Assembly (NCBI GenBank): GCA_007258455.2
Contig: VDFB02254957.1
Coordinates: forward strand, 82,617 to 146,616
Origin: Sequoia sempervirens
Lineage: Eukaryota > Streptophyta > Pinopsida > Cupressales > Cupressaceae
Length of the DNA stretch: 64,000 nucleotides
Direction: 5' to 3'
Of this stretch, positions 11,541 to 22,493 are shown piece after piece; position 1 is the stretch's first letter; each line of letters starts with the position of its first letter. Under the pieces are notes generated by a model. The model was not told where the DNA came from. It ran no database searches and saw nothing but the letters and a program-made list of their open reading frames with translations. The translations under genes and the position numbers were made by a program.

Positions 11541-11684
11541 GCTTCTTCTAGACAATTGGACAAGGAATTGAAAGTCAACAAACAAATCAGCTTGAGGATG
11601 ACACAATTGATGGGGAATCCAAAATGATGACTTCAAAGGACAACTTCTCAGATTTGGTTTAACTTGAAGAAGAGTTTAAATAGA

Positions 11685-11880
11685 AAAACATGAATGATTT
11701 CTAGTCTTTTTCTAGTTTCCTTTGGGTTGTTGACAACCCACTTTGTGAGATGAATACAAAGATATCTCTTGGATTAGGGTTTGAAAAAATGAATAATTTC
11801 TAGTCTTTTCTAGTTTCTTTTGGGTTGTTGACAACCCACTCTTTAAGATGAATACAAAGATATCTCCTAGATTAGGGTTT
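11685..11880. repeat. Two-copy tandem repeat, about 97 bp
   Basis: Two adjacent copies (about 11685-11782 and 11783-11880) share ATTTCTAGTCTTTT, GGGTTGTTGACAACCCACT and a common end GATTAGGGTTT. Each copy contains a short palindrome, GGGTTGTTGACAACCC. They differ at about ten positions, so the duplication is not very recent. 11881-12017 holds nothing recognisable. Confidence 0.75.
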
Positions 11881-12017
11881 CCCACGTGTGATAACATCAA
11901 AGTAGCATAGTAGAAGTTGACTACATCACAAGGACTGAGGATAGGGAACTACCGATTCCCAAGATTGGAAAGGGTAAGGAAACCCCACATTCCTAATTGT
12001 GAAATAGAATACAAGGG

Positions 12018-13120
12018 GATAAAAGGATGTAGCTATTGATGCCTTTTTTGTGATTTCTGCCCCATGTTTTGTTTATGTTAACCTTGGTGATTGGAAGGGT
12101 TATAACATGATGGAATACACCAAGGGCACATCTATTGCTAACATCTTAGGTGGAAATGTGCATGATGAAATGAATGTGCTAGTAGGTGGTCACATTTTGT
12201 TTAAGAATAAAATCTTTCTAGTATGTGGGTTTAAGATGAAACAAAAGATCTTGAAAATGATGCATGATATACCCATGGTGGTATATTATAGACCCCATAA
12301 TTTTTGTAATTATGTGAGGTATTATCATGGAGGACCTTTGAGATTGAGGATCTCAATTGCAACAAGGGAAAAATCACCTACCAACAGAATTTTGAACGTG
12401 ACTTTTCCGTAAGTCTACTACAACCTTTGTTTATTCCTCACCAAGATTTGAAATGTGTGTTTAGGGACCCCATCATGAGTCTATCCAAACATGGTAAAGA
12501 TTATAGCTATGTTATGGATGAGATAAACAAATATGTATGTTCCTTTAAATTCATCTTGAATTCAATGCACATCATGAGGTAGTATTAATTATCCAAGGAG
12601 TGATTGGGCTACCTGGTTGTCTAGGGATTTGACTAGTGATATATAAAAAAAATTAACAATTGCAGTTGGTAGGGATTACTCCAATTGATAGGTATTAAAC
12701 TCATCCCCAACACAAGCTATCAGCTACTAGCAATGGCCCTAACAAAACAAGGTGAATCAAAGAACAAGAAGAACCTTGTCAGAACATGTTTCAGAGCATA
12801 AATCCATTAGAATTAAATGGCTGCACTTGGGAGAGTATTGTTGCAGTAGGCTCCAACATCTAACCCTTGGAAGGTTTTCATGCACGACAATGTGTTTATG
12901 ATGCTCCATCTTGCATTAATTTACTGTTCATAGATTATGGAGTGTTGCTTATAAGGGAAATGGATACCATCATTGTCACAAGGATGGAAATTTGGGATGT
13001 GGAGCCATCACAAATCAATTGGTTCATAGGAAGAATCCACCTACAGAGGATGCAACTTGGGAAGAAGCAAGAATTTTGGAACATTTGGATTTTCCTTGCT
13101 GGAGGGAAGCAATTGTGAGT
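12018..13120 (+). pseudogene. Chromovirus (Ty3/Gypsy) pol remnant: RNase H tail, integrase, chromodomain
   Basis: The frames follow the order of element A. RNase H ends near 12019-12045. The integrase zinc domain lies at 12085-12330 (GGHILFKNKIFLVCG, KQKILKMMHDIP). The start of the catalytic core lies at 12425-12590 (FIPHQDL, GKDYSYVMDEINKY). The later core lies at 12820-12930 (VYDAPSCINLLF), and a chromodomain end at about 13000-13090 (NPPTEDATWEEARILEH). Several frameshifts and stops are present and the middle is shortened. The chromodomain fragment places it among chromoviruses, whose integrase uses that domain to target heterochromatin. Confidence 0.65.
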
Positions 13121-13405
13121 GGGGTAGACTTGTCATATCCCCTTTTTGCAATAACTTGTGTTATCGACCAAATTACTTGTTTCCTACTTCCCATGTCTCC
13201 CTTGGCCCAATTTTGTGTAGGTGTTCATCTCCATCACCCATGTGCCGATCTAAGGTACTCAAAGTCTCTAAGTATGGGAGCATGCTCAATTATTCTAAGT
13301 TTGTGTGTCAATTGGAGTTACGGATTTTCCCTTCCTGGCATCCCCTTTCCTCTATCTCCATTAGGGCATCGAACTTCCCCATATTGTCATGCCTCTCACC
13401 CATTC
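13121..13405. other. Unclassified sequence between two chromovirus copies
   Basis: C/T-rich segment without a recognisable gene or repeat boundary. Overlapping ORFs on the + strand here are compositional. No purine tract precedes the LTR that starts at 13406. Confidence 0.35.
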
Positions 13406-15515
13406 TATAATGTCCCCTTCTGATGCTTAGATAGGAGTGACTTAATTAACCTATTCTATTCCCATAGGCTAATGTCAGAAGTAAGGGAATATTTTAATTA
13501 ATTATTTAATATTATCCATTTCTTGTATATTTTAAGGATAATATTATTCATTTAATTTAATGGAGTTTATAAAGTGACTTGGTGATTATTTATGAAATAT
13601 TAAAAATGTCACTTTATTATTTTTCCCTGGTTTTGTTGCGCCCAATCAAAAAAATTGCTTCATTAAGGCATTTTGAAAAGAATGGTTAAAGTCTTGTAAA
13701 AATTGTCGTCAAAAGTCAAAATTTCTAAAAATTGTTAGTTTGTAAAATAGACTTGAGTTGAGGTTTTTTGGGTTTGTTGTCAAATGGATGCTGGCAAAAC
13801 TTTCTAAATATAGAATCTTGGTTTTAAGGGCTTTAATTGATTCTGATTGGTTGAGAATTTTTCCCAAACTTGCTGGTCCAGTCAGAATCGTCAAAAGGTC
13901 AAGATTTCTCTGGTGGGTCTATTTTGCTTTTTTAGAGGGAAAAGCATGAGCTTAGAAGTGATCAATGAAGGAAGGTCAGCTGCCAGGTGTGCTCTGGAAG
14001 TGGGTTTATTTAAGTTTCTGTGTTAAATCATTCCTCGTTTACTTCTAACTCTTAAGCTTTGAGTTTACTTGAGTTGTTAGAAGCGTCTTTTTAGGCCTAG
14101 TTGTAGTTGAAGTTCTGAAAAAGAGAAAACCTCAACTGCAACGCAAAGAGTTTTATAACCTTGTGCTCTTAGCTGAGAACAAAAAAGATTGGCAATAGTT
14201 TAGTATTCTTTCTTTTTAAGCATCATTAGCGAAGAGGGAGCTTACACTCCTAATTTGAAGAGTAGTTTATTTGTGCATAGCTGTCCATTTCTAATCCGCA
14301 TTCTAGAGGTGCGAATTGAAATTTCAATAGGTTTATTTTAAAATGTCAAAAAGTGAGAATTCAAAAAGTTAATGGGAAATTGCATACAAAAGTGAAAAAT
14401 GAAGCTCATTTGGTTTATGCTTCAATATTATTCTACTTGTGAGTTTTGGAGAAATTTCTCTAAGTTCAAAACCCTAGAATGAAAACCCTACAGGTAATTG
14501 GATTCGGTGGTGAAACGATTCTACCCTAGCCAGTTGTGGATTGAATGCTCAGATTTTTACAGGAAATTATACAGGCAGAGTCAGCAAAATTTGTGAAGTC
14601 GCTTTCAGAGACAAATTTCAAAGTTATATGTTTTGAGGATTTCAAGGAAATATTAGAGGCAATATTTGTTATTATTTACCAGGTCAATACCATCATCAAC
14701 TAAAAGATTTACTACTGAGGGAGATCGTACTTATTTTAAAGGGTTTGGGAGCTGCATAAATAAATCCCAGCCTTTTTATATTACCTGCACCCCTCTCCTT
14801 GTTTTAGCCGCCACATAAAGTGATAGCTGCACCATAGTGAAAGAGTTGCAGCTTTCATAAAGGGAAGCTGTACACCATTTGGGCTCTATAAAGGTGTTGC
14901 AGAGGGGTCTATGGTAGTCAGCAAAGTCAATGAAGTTAAGCACCCAACATAGAGGTGAGCGGAAGTCTTAAACCCCAACGCTTTAATTTCTTGGATAGCC
15001 ATACTAGCTACTAAAGGTGCCATACCACTATCTGTGGTATCATTAATATTGGTGATGCAAACCGAAGTTTAGTCATAGTATTTGGATAGTATTTATTGAA
15101 GGTATCAATAATATTTAAGAAGAGGTTGATGCTTTTCATGACTATAGGAGCTGCGTAGGGTAATTGGTAGCTTTCTCCAAGGTCAGAATATTTAAAATAC
15201 TATTTCTTTATATCTGTAGTAAATACTAAAAACTATTCTGAATGCAATTTGTACCATCTGGAAATATATTTCTATATAAAAAGTGTGCTGAGTTGTAATG
15301 AATCATTTTTTAATTTTATGACTCTATATGTTACAATGTATGAAATGCATATTTTGTAATTTGTAAACAAAGAAAATATCTTAACAGTAAAAAAAATCTG
15401 GAACACACATCAGAATGGCAACAGGATAATTGTTTGACGAAATGCCTATTTCATATATGCATGAATGATCGAAAGTGAAAAAAAATTGCATACAAAATTT
15501 CTTGGGGATATTTTA
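13406..15515 (+). repeat. 5' LTR of element A, carrying a nested solo LTR
   Basis: It opens with TATAATGTCCCC, a mutated form of the usual TGTAATGTCCCC. A hairpin of CCTAT/ATAGG lies at 13450-13468. It ends with GGGATATTTTA right before the PBS. It is 2,110 bp long, about 1,409 bp once the nested solo LTR (13634-14329 plus its duplicated GGTTT) is taken out. That is close to the 1,394-bp LTR of element D. Confidence 0.75.
13634..14329 (+). mobile_element. Short solo LTR of family F (696 bp) nested in LTR of A
   Basis: It starts TGTTGCGCCC and ends CAATA (CAACA in the other copies). GGTTT flanks it on both sides (13629-13633 and 14330-14334), an exact 5-bp target duplication. Its first 350 bp match the start of the 3,990-bp LTR at 24709, for example TTAGGCATTTTGA and GTGGGTCTATTTTGCTTTTT. 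Its last 290 bp match the end of that LTR, for example CCTAATTTGAAGAG and TGTGCATAGCTGT. The central 3.2 kb is absent, so it is either an internally deleted copy or a short subfamily. Confidence 0.85.
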
Positions 15516-15516
15516 G

Positions 15517-15530
15517 TGGTATCAAAGTTG
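15517..15530 (+). other. Primer-binding site of element A
   Basis: TGGTATCAAAGTTG directly follows the LTR. It resembles TGGTATCAGAGC, the sequence complementary to the 3' end of initiator methionine tRNA used by many plant Gypsy elements, with one change within the first ten bases. Confidence 0.75.
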
Positions 15531-15639
15531 GAGATCTTGCTAGCTGGTGGGATTTGCTGTATGTTTTTAATAGCAGAAATTTTGGGACAGAATTGAGTTT
15601 TTCAACAGATTGCATGCATTTTAATGAATCTAGAAGACA

Positions 15640-16585
15640 TGGAATACATCACATACAAGAGAGATAGAGATGTGGTAAATTCAGATTTGGAAGAGGAAAA
15701 TATGGGGGATGGACAGGATAGATCGGAACAAATGAATTCTAGTATATTGGTTGCATTGAGTGATTTAGTAAGGGGACAAAAACAAATGGTCTAAACATTA
15801 ACCCAAATGATGCAAAACATGAACCCCAATATGGAAATAACCTTGGTGATAATGAAAATAATGGGAAAAACAATGGAAACAGACATAATGGAAATCAAGG
15901 TGAAGGTAGCAACACCAATGTACCTATACCCACAACCAGGAAAGCAAGTAGAACCACCCCTAGACCTTCAACGCCTAAATTTTTGGAGGACCAGCTAAGA
16001 GAACAACTAGCACAGCAAGGAGGTGGAGAAGGTTGGACTGACTACTTGCATGAATACCAATCCCTTGTTGAAGAATTTCATGCTTCTATGTCATTGGAAA
16101 TTTTTTGTGGCATCAAGTATAGAAATAGACCTAGAGTACAGAGAGGCCAAGGAAACAACAGGGATTTACAGAGTAAGGTGGGTAAGCTAGCTATTCCTAG
16201 CTAGGATGTGTCAAACAAGTGCACAACACGTGCTTGGGTCAAAAGTTGGACACATACTTCCAGCTAAATCCTATGACAGAAAGGGAAGCAATCAAATATG
16301 TGATCCTACATTTGGATGGTGAGGCTCATGAGTGGTGGTACCATGGGCTAGTAACCTTGGGACATGATAGTATAACCTCTTGTGCAAATTTCACTTAGAG
16401 GTTAATGGACTTTATTGACAGGAGAGATCTTGAATTGCATTTCAGGGAATTGGCACAATTGAAATAGGTGGGTTCTGTTGAGGCATACATTTCAGAATTT
16501 CAGAACCTCTTGTGATGGTGACAGATGTATTCAAACATAGATTGATAGGGTTGTTCATGGAGGGTTTGGCAGAACCTCTTCGAGG
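15640..16585 (+). pseudogene. Element A gag, broken
   Basis: Pieces in different frames match the better preserved gag of element H. These are TLTQMMQNMNPN (15790-15840), a WTDYLHEYQSLVEEFH segment (about 16035-16080), and a further stretch equivalent to the CTTRAWV and HLDGEAHEWWYHG part of the capsid (16220-16345). Stops such as TAA at 15792 and TAG at 16466 replace glutamine codons found in relatives. Gag forms the virus-like particle that packages element RNA; this copy cannot. Confidence 0.65.
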
Positions 16586-17218
16586 ATGATCAAGGCACAG
16601 GATGCCATAAAGAGAGCTAGGAACATGGAGAGTGCAGCCCCAAAGACCAAATTCCAGCTTAAACCCTTTCTACCTAAGAAAGGTTTTAAGAAACCTTTTC
16701 AAAAGGATGAGACTAGAAGGCCTCACATGGATGATGAGTTTCGTAATGAACTTCGAAGGAAGAAACTGTGTTTCAGTTGCAAGGAGCCTTGGGAGCCTAG
16801 ACATAGATGTTTGGGGAAAGGAAAGGTGTATTACATAGAGGTTGTCTTTGATGATGAAGAGGAAGGCAAGGGAGAAGAGGTTCAGGGCAGTGGGCATAGT
16901 GATTCAGATAGTGAGTGTGGAGATGAGAGAGGACCCCCACCTAAGGGAAGAGTGAAGGGTGGAACTATTGCTACTCTCTTAGGTACCCCTAGGTTCAACT
17001 CTTTCAGGGTTCGTGGAGTTTTGCAGGGGCAGCATGTGACAGTTTTAGTGGGCAATGCGGCAACCCACAACTTCATTGACTCGGCCTTCATGGTAAAGAG
17101 GGGTATTTCGACACAGGATTTTGAGGGATTTAGTGTTATGGTGGCAGATGGGTTTAATATGATGCACCCAACTTCCATAGTTGAGCATCACATTGGGGAA
17201 TTACATTGTCACGAATGA
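16586..17218 (+). pseudogene. Element A gag C-terminus (zinc knuckle) and aspartic protease
   Basis: The 210-residue open frame holds a basic linker (residues 20-50), then a zinc knuckle with C62, C65, H73 and C75 (CFSCKEPWEPRHRC). That spacing is characteristic of plant chromoviruses. An acidic linker (residues 95-120) leads to the protease at residues 145-205 (FRVRGVLQGQHVTVLV, ATHNFID). The catalytic motif, normally D-(S/T)-G-A, reads G-N-A-A, so the protease has lost its active aspartate. It lies in the same order as in elements D and H. Past the stop, fragments of the protease C-terminus continue in another frame to about 17390. Confidence 0.8.
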
Positions 17219-17396
17219 TTTTTATTTGGTGGACTTAGGAGATACTAATGCTATCTTGGGAATATAATGGCTCCATTCCTTAGGGAAGTACTCACAAAAT
17301 TTTCAGACCATGGAATTGAAATTCAAAGTAGATGGTTGGAAGGTTGTATTGAGGGGTATGTCCAATGATGCACCTAGGATCATATCAGCAAAATGA

Positions 17397-18849
17397 ATGG
17401 AGAGCATCTTTAGGCTTGGAGATGTAGCATGGGCAGCTCAATGTCTAATTGCATCCAAGACCCCTACTACGAATAGTACATCGCATCATATAGACATTCA
17501 ACCCATTCTGGATAAGCACAGTTTGGTCTTTGGTGAGATTCCTCCAAGTAAACCTCCAAATAGAGGATTTGAGCATGTTATTGAGTTGGAGGAGGGATCC
17601 AAACCAGTCATCACCACTCCTTATAGGCATCCAAAGAAGTTCAAGGAAGAAATTGAAAAAGCCATCAAGGAACTTTGGATATGGGGTACATTAGACCTAG
17701 TTCAAGTCCCTTTGCTTCTTTTGTTGTTTTGGTGAAGAAGGACGAGACCATGAGGATCTGCATTGACTACCATGCTCTCAATAAGAAGACTATTAAGAAC
17801 ATATACCCTATTCCTCGAATTGATGAGTTGTTGGTTGAGTTGCACGAGGTGGTATACTTCTCGAAGATTGATCTATGCTTAGGGTATCATCAAATCAAGG
17901 TGAGAGAGTAGGACATCCACAAGACTACATTTAGGTTCCATTATGGGCACTACAATTTCTAGTTATGGCCTTTGGGCTAACCAATGCACTAGCCACCTTC
18001 CAGTCCTGTATGAACCACATATTCAATAAACAGTTGAGGAAGTCCTTATTGGTATTCTTCAATGATATACTCGTCTATAGCCGGACTTGGGAGGAGCACT
18101 TAAAACACCTTGATGAGGTGTTGAGTATCATGGAGGCTCAATCATTGTATGCAAAGGCATCTAAATGTGAGTTCGGAATGACTGAGATTCTCTACTTGGG
18201 CCATGTGATCAGTGCTAAGGGGGTTCAGGTTCACAAGGAAAAGATTTAGGCAATTATTGGCTGGCCATCATTGAGGACACTGACAAAGTTGCAAAGGTTT
18301 TTTGGATTATGTAACTACTACAGGAGGTTTGTAAAAGGGTTTTCAGAGTTAGGTGCACCCCTCACAAATCTTACTAAGAAAGGGGCTTTTAGGTGGTCGT
18401 ATGAGGCTCAACAGGCATTTGACAGGCTTAAGGAGGTGATGAGCTCTTGTCCCATATTGGCATTACCAGATTTTACTCAACCCTTCATTCTTGATTGTGA
18501 TGCATCAGGGGAGGGCATTGGAGCAGTTTTAATGCAGAATAGGCACCCCATTGCATATGAGAGCTAGAAACTTAGGGATAATGAGAGGCTCTACTCCATC
18601 AACGACAAGGAGATGCTCACCATAATACATGTCTTAACGAAGTTCCGACAATATCTAGTAGGAGGGTAGTTTGTGGTAAGGACCAACCATAATAGCTTGA
18701 GGTATTTTCTGGAGTAGAAAGACTTAAATGAATGGCAACAAAAATGGGTCAGCAAGGTATAGGCCTATGATTTTGACATAGAATATGTCAAGGGGAAGAA
18801 GAAAGTAGTTGCTGATGCACTCTCTAGGAAACCCGCTATTTTCTCTCTA
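17397..18849 (+). pseudogene. Element A reverse transcriptase and RNase H, broken
   Basis: Successive frames encode the protease-RT linker (VAWAAQCLIASK, SLVFGEIPPSKPP), then RT motifs: a [19 protein letters not shown] block, a [13 protein letters not shown] block, [25 protein letters not shown] and AFGLTNALATFQ. The active site reads FFNDIL at 18055-18072 where the family has F(F/V/I)DD. RNase H follows (ILDCDASGEGIGAVL, HPIAYES, ...VKGKKKVVADALSRKP) to 18840. There is a frameshift near 17680-17735 and stops at 17909, 17960, 18247, 18565 and several more. Most of the later ones are TAG in place of CAG. RT copies genomic RNA into DNA; the D-to-N change alone would disable it. Confidence 0.85.
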
Positions 18850-19158
18850 GTGGAAATCTCAACAAATTGGAAAAGCTCACCTTTTGGTGGAGTATTCCAA
18901 AAACACTATGCATGTAAGATCTTGGATGGGAAGATACAGGATGACAGATATAGAGTGGTAGATGATATCATCTACTACAAGGGCATAATTTATTTTGTTC
19001 TTAAGTACAAACTTAAGGAAAAAATCTTGAGAGCCATCCACAATACACCCCTAGTAGGACATCCTAGATACTTTAAAACATACAGGCAGGTTAAGGAGAG
19101 GTTCTCTTGGAAGGACCTCAAGGAGGATGTCTTGAGACATGTGAGAGAGTGTATGACT
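18850..19158 (+). pseudogene. Element A integrase, first part (zinc-binding domain)
   Basis: The frame continues from RNase H with EISTNWKSSPFGG, then YRVVDDIIYYKG, the paired histidines of the zinc domain (HNTPLVGH), a FKTYRQVKERFSWK segment and finally HVRECMT. The expected second cysteine pair partner (CQQNKSE) is not next but at 22683, immediately after the hAT transposon, preceded by the duplicated 8 bp. The hAT insertion therefore split the HHCC motif between its two cysteines. Confidence 0.85.
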
Positions 19159-19270
19159 CATAGTTTGCAGACTCGGACTCGCCGCGGACTCGGCAGCCCA
19201 AAATATGACTCGGACTCGGGGACTCGGCACGGACTCGGGAAAAGACTCGGCAAGGACTCGGCAAAAAAAA
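19159..19270. repeat. hAT left terminal inverted repeat and GACTCGG subterminal array
   Basis: Right after the 16-bp TIR there are about eight GACTCGG units within 100 bp, mostly in one orientation. hAT transposases bind short subterminal repeats of this kind to assemble the excision complex. The GC-rich block is sharply set off from the AT-rich interior. Confidence 0.8.
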
Positions 19271-19529
19271 AAACCGTAGTTTTACAAAAAAACAAGAACA
19301 AATTAATGCATTTAGAGAACATAAGATCCTAATTTGATTATCAAACACTCATAATTCAAAGATTACACATGTCATATGATCATCAAACACTCAATAATTG
19401 AAATTTAATCATTCATAATTTCATAGTCATCAAATACTCATAGTTTCAATGTATAACAACATCATAAGTTTATAAATGTTTACATATAATCATGTCAAAA
19501 AGAAGAAAACATTAATAACCACATGTAGT
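19271..19529. other. hAT non-coding interval downstream of transposase
   Basis: AT-rich sequence between the subterminal array and the transposase stop codon, with a loosely repeated ATCAAACACTCA/ATAATT motif. It presumably carries the 3' UTR and poly(A) signals of the transposase transcript. No separate gene is visible. Confidence 0.4.
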
Positions 19530-22094
19530 CTACATCTTCCTCTTTCCCCTCCCAATGGTAGCCAATTTTGAAGGCCTAGAACTAGAAGGTGCCCGTGCTA
19601 TAGTATCCAAATGAGGACTAGGAGATCGAGAAGGGGAAACATGATATTCAAATGTGTCTTCGTCGTCCTCCATGGCATCCAATCTTGCTGCTTCTTCTTC
19701 TTCTGCTGCTGCTCTCTCTAATTTAGCAAGATCCTCATCAGTAAGTAAGACATCAGCCTCATCATTTTGTTCATTAATAGTCCATTCACCATATGGATCA
19801 ATGTCATCCAAGTCGATGGACTCGTGTGAAACACCCTCCACCTTTCTAGTTCGAAGGCGAAGGTTGTACCGAACAAAAACTAAATCATTTAAGCACTGCT
19901 GAGTCAACCTATTTCTCTTCTTTGTGTGAATGTTCTCAAATAGACTCCAATTGCGTTCACACCCAGAAGCACTGCATGGCTGCGACAAGACACGTATGGC
20001 TAGCTTTTGAAGATTTGGTGTGCTAGCACCATAGTTTTCCCACCATAGATCTACAAAAACATGTTTAAAAAATATAAGTATTAAGAAATAAGAATAAAGT
20101 AAAAAATCTATATGTAAGAATCAAGTTTCTAATTTCATTTTTTACCTGGTTGCTGTTTTCCTCTTCTTTCAATTGCTTGTTGGGAGGAAAAGAGTCTCCC
20201 CTCTGCACCCTTGTAAACCTTGAATAGATAAAAGAAAAAGTAAATCAAATATAGAAAATTCATAGAAGATAGTCAAGGCTCAACATTGCAATTTCATAAA
20301 TAAGATATAACAAATCTCACCTCCAACTCATCAAGCACCTTATCTCTCAGCTCATGATCAGGCACCATCCTATCAATGCATGTGACAAGACCATCCATGA
20401 CCTCCTCATCCGCCTTAAATGTTTCCGAGAAGTAGAACTTTGGATTCAAGAAGTAGGCAAAGGCATGAATCGGCTGGTGGAGTTGGTGTGTCCATCTTTG
20501 ATCAATGATGTGCCATATGATTTCATATTTCCTTTTGTTGCCACCATAGTAACGTGATATGGCCTCTTTGGCCCTATCCATGGCCTCATAGATGAAACCC
20601 ATTGGCATGCCATCTCCATCCACCATACGAAGAACCCTCACCAAAGGTTCTGTCACCTAAAAAAATGAAAACAAATGTTAAATTATAACAAAATTAACCC
20701 CTCAAAAAATAAAAACAGCAAATAGATTATCATGTATAATTTTTTTTTGTGTGATTGCTACTTACCCCCATCAACTCCTCTCCATTTTTGATGAATGTCT
20801 CATCAAAAACTATGGCAACAATCCTCTCCCCTTCAGGTTTCTTGTAAAATGAGGACTCCTTCCAAGCATCGGACACGAACATTTGCTTGAGATGACCAAT
20901 GGCACCAAGAATGCTTTGCAATGTGAGGAAGTGGCTAGCGAATCGTGTCACTCCAGGTCGCACAAGGTCCTTGCCATTTGTGAATTTCCTCATCAAAGAA
21001 AGCACCCAAGTATGGTTGTAGATAAATTTTGTAACATTTTTTGCATCTTCAACCACTCTTTTGACCCATGAAATCTTCCCAATGTCCTCTAGCAATAGGT
21101 CCAAGCAATGTGCAGCACATGGAGACCATACAATTGTGGGATACCTCTCCATAAGTAGTCTACCTGCAGCTACATAAGCAGCTGCGTTGTCCGTGATGAT
21201 TTGGACAACATTATCAACTCCAACCTCTTGGACCACCTCATCTAATAGATTGCATAAAGTCTCAGCATTTTTGATTTCATGGGAGGCATCCATTGATTTT
21301 AGGAACACCAATCCACCATTAGAGGACACTAAAAAGTTAAGAAGAGTTCTATTTCGTCCATCTGTCCACCCATCAGATAAAATGCTGCAACCTTTTCTTC
21401 TCCAAAATTTCTTTTGCTCATCAACCACAAGCCGTGTATTCTTTACGGCTTCCTCTAGCAATGGCCCACTCAAATCTCTAGATGATGGGGTCTTAAACCC
21501 CTTTCCTGCAACTGTAAGGGCGTTCACCAAACCTTCCCAATATGGGCTGTTTGCAACATTGAAAGGTAGATTATTGTAGTACCAAAAGTTTGCAGCAGCC
21601 ATCCTAGCTTCATGATGCTTTTCCTTATTCCAACCGGTACCTTCAAGTGAAGGTTGTGCTCCTGGAACATTACGTGGAATAAAATAATTTGGTCCTGATG
21701 AAGGACCCTGGTCAGCACTAGCAGTAGAAAAGGAACCATCAGGACTCTCACCAAAAGATGAATGTGGAGCACGAAAGCTTGGACTTGCAACACCACGGGA
21801 TTGGGATCCACTCATCGCAGTTGCTAGGGCATCCTTTGTTTTTTGTCTTTCATCTTTTTTTATCTCATAGTCAGCAAGAAGGGCCTTCATCTCTCTAATA
21901 ATCTCAGGAGTAGCTTTCTTGCATCCCTCCACATTTTGCCCAGGTATTCTAGCAAGGTGGTATTTTAATCTGTTTACTCCTCCTGTCATCCATTTATCAC
22001 ATTCAGTACATGTCACTTCACCTTTTTTATCTCCTGGAATTCCATACTTCCATGCAGGGTCTCTTTTATTTCCCCTTGGATTTGAAGATGACAT
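19530..22094 (-). CDS. hAT transposase, four exons, one apparent frameshift
   Basis: Exon 1 (22094-20766) encodes a BED zinc finger (C29, C32, H46, C58) and a DUF659 domain with ILSDGWTDGRNRTLLNF, IITDNAAAYVAAGRLL and CAAHCLDLLLEDI. Exon 2 (20656-20321), exon 3 (20218-20146) and exon 4 (20051-19530) follow with consensus GT/AG junctions. Exon 4 carries the hAT dimerisation block (LAIRVLSQPCSASGCERNW) and an acidic, serine-rich, basic-ended tail. The total is about 750 codons, normal for plant hAT. Exons 1 to 3 join in frame, but exon 4 is one base out. The plus strand has CCCC at 20039-20042; three would read L-W-W-E-N-Y-G as in relatives, whereas four lead to a stop within nine codons. The protein cuts and rejoins the element at its TIRs. 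Confidence 0.88.
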
Positions 22095-22493
22095 TGCTGG
22101 AAGTTCAACATGGAAAACAAAAAAAAAATCAGTTAGGGTTTGCTAAAAAATCAGCAAATAAATATGATTCAAAGTTTCAAACAATTGCAAAATAAAAGAA
22201 TGCAAAACCAAGCTAGAAATTGTAGGAATTAGGCTATTAAAGAAAATAGAAAAAAAATTGGCAGCATTTCCCCTTATTTCTCTTGAATTTTTTGATTTTG
22301 AATGAAAGAAAATTAAAAAAAAGAAGTGTTAGATCACTTACCTGACTCTATTTTGATCCTTTTAGCTCTTTCTCTTGGCTTCAATCAGCTCCAAATCAAT
22401 TTGCAGACCTATATTGGCAACCTAGATTGTGAAAATGAAACAAAAAATAAAAAAAAATGAGGCGTTTTTATGTTTTATGCTGTCCCAGCCGCG
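22095..22493. promoter_or_regulatory. hAT interval upstream of transposase start (5' UTR / promoter region)
   Basis: About 400 bp between the transposase ATG (22094, minus strand) and the GC-rich right end. It is A/T-rich with several A runs and no clear TATA box that I would defend. By position it should hold the transposase promoter and leader. Confidence 0.35.

Noticed and set aside
12867..13423. Three overlapping ORFs presented as a gene cluster
   Set aside because: They are shifted frames of a decayed integrase/chromodomain remnant followed by C/T-rich DNA.
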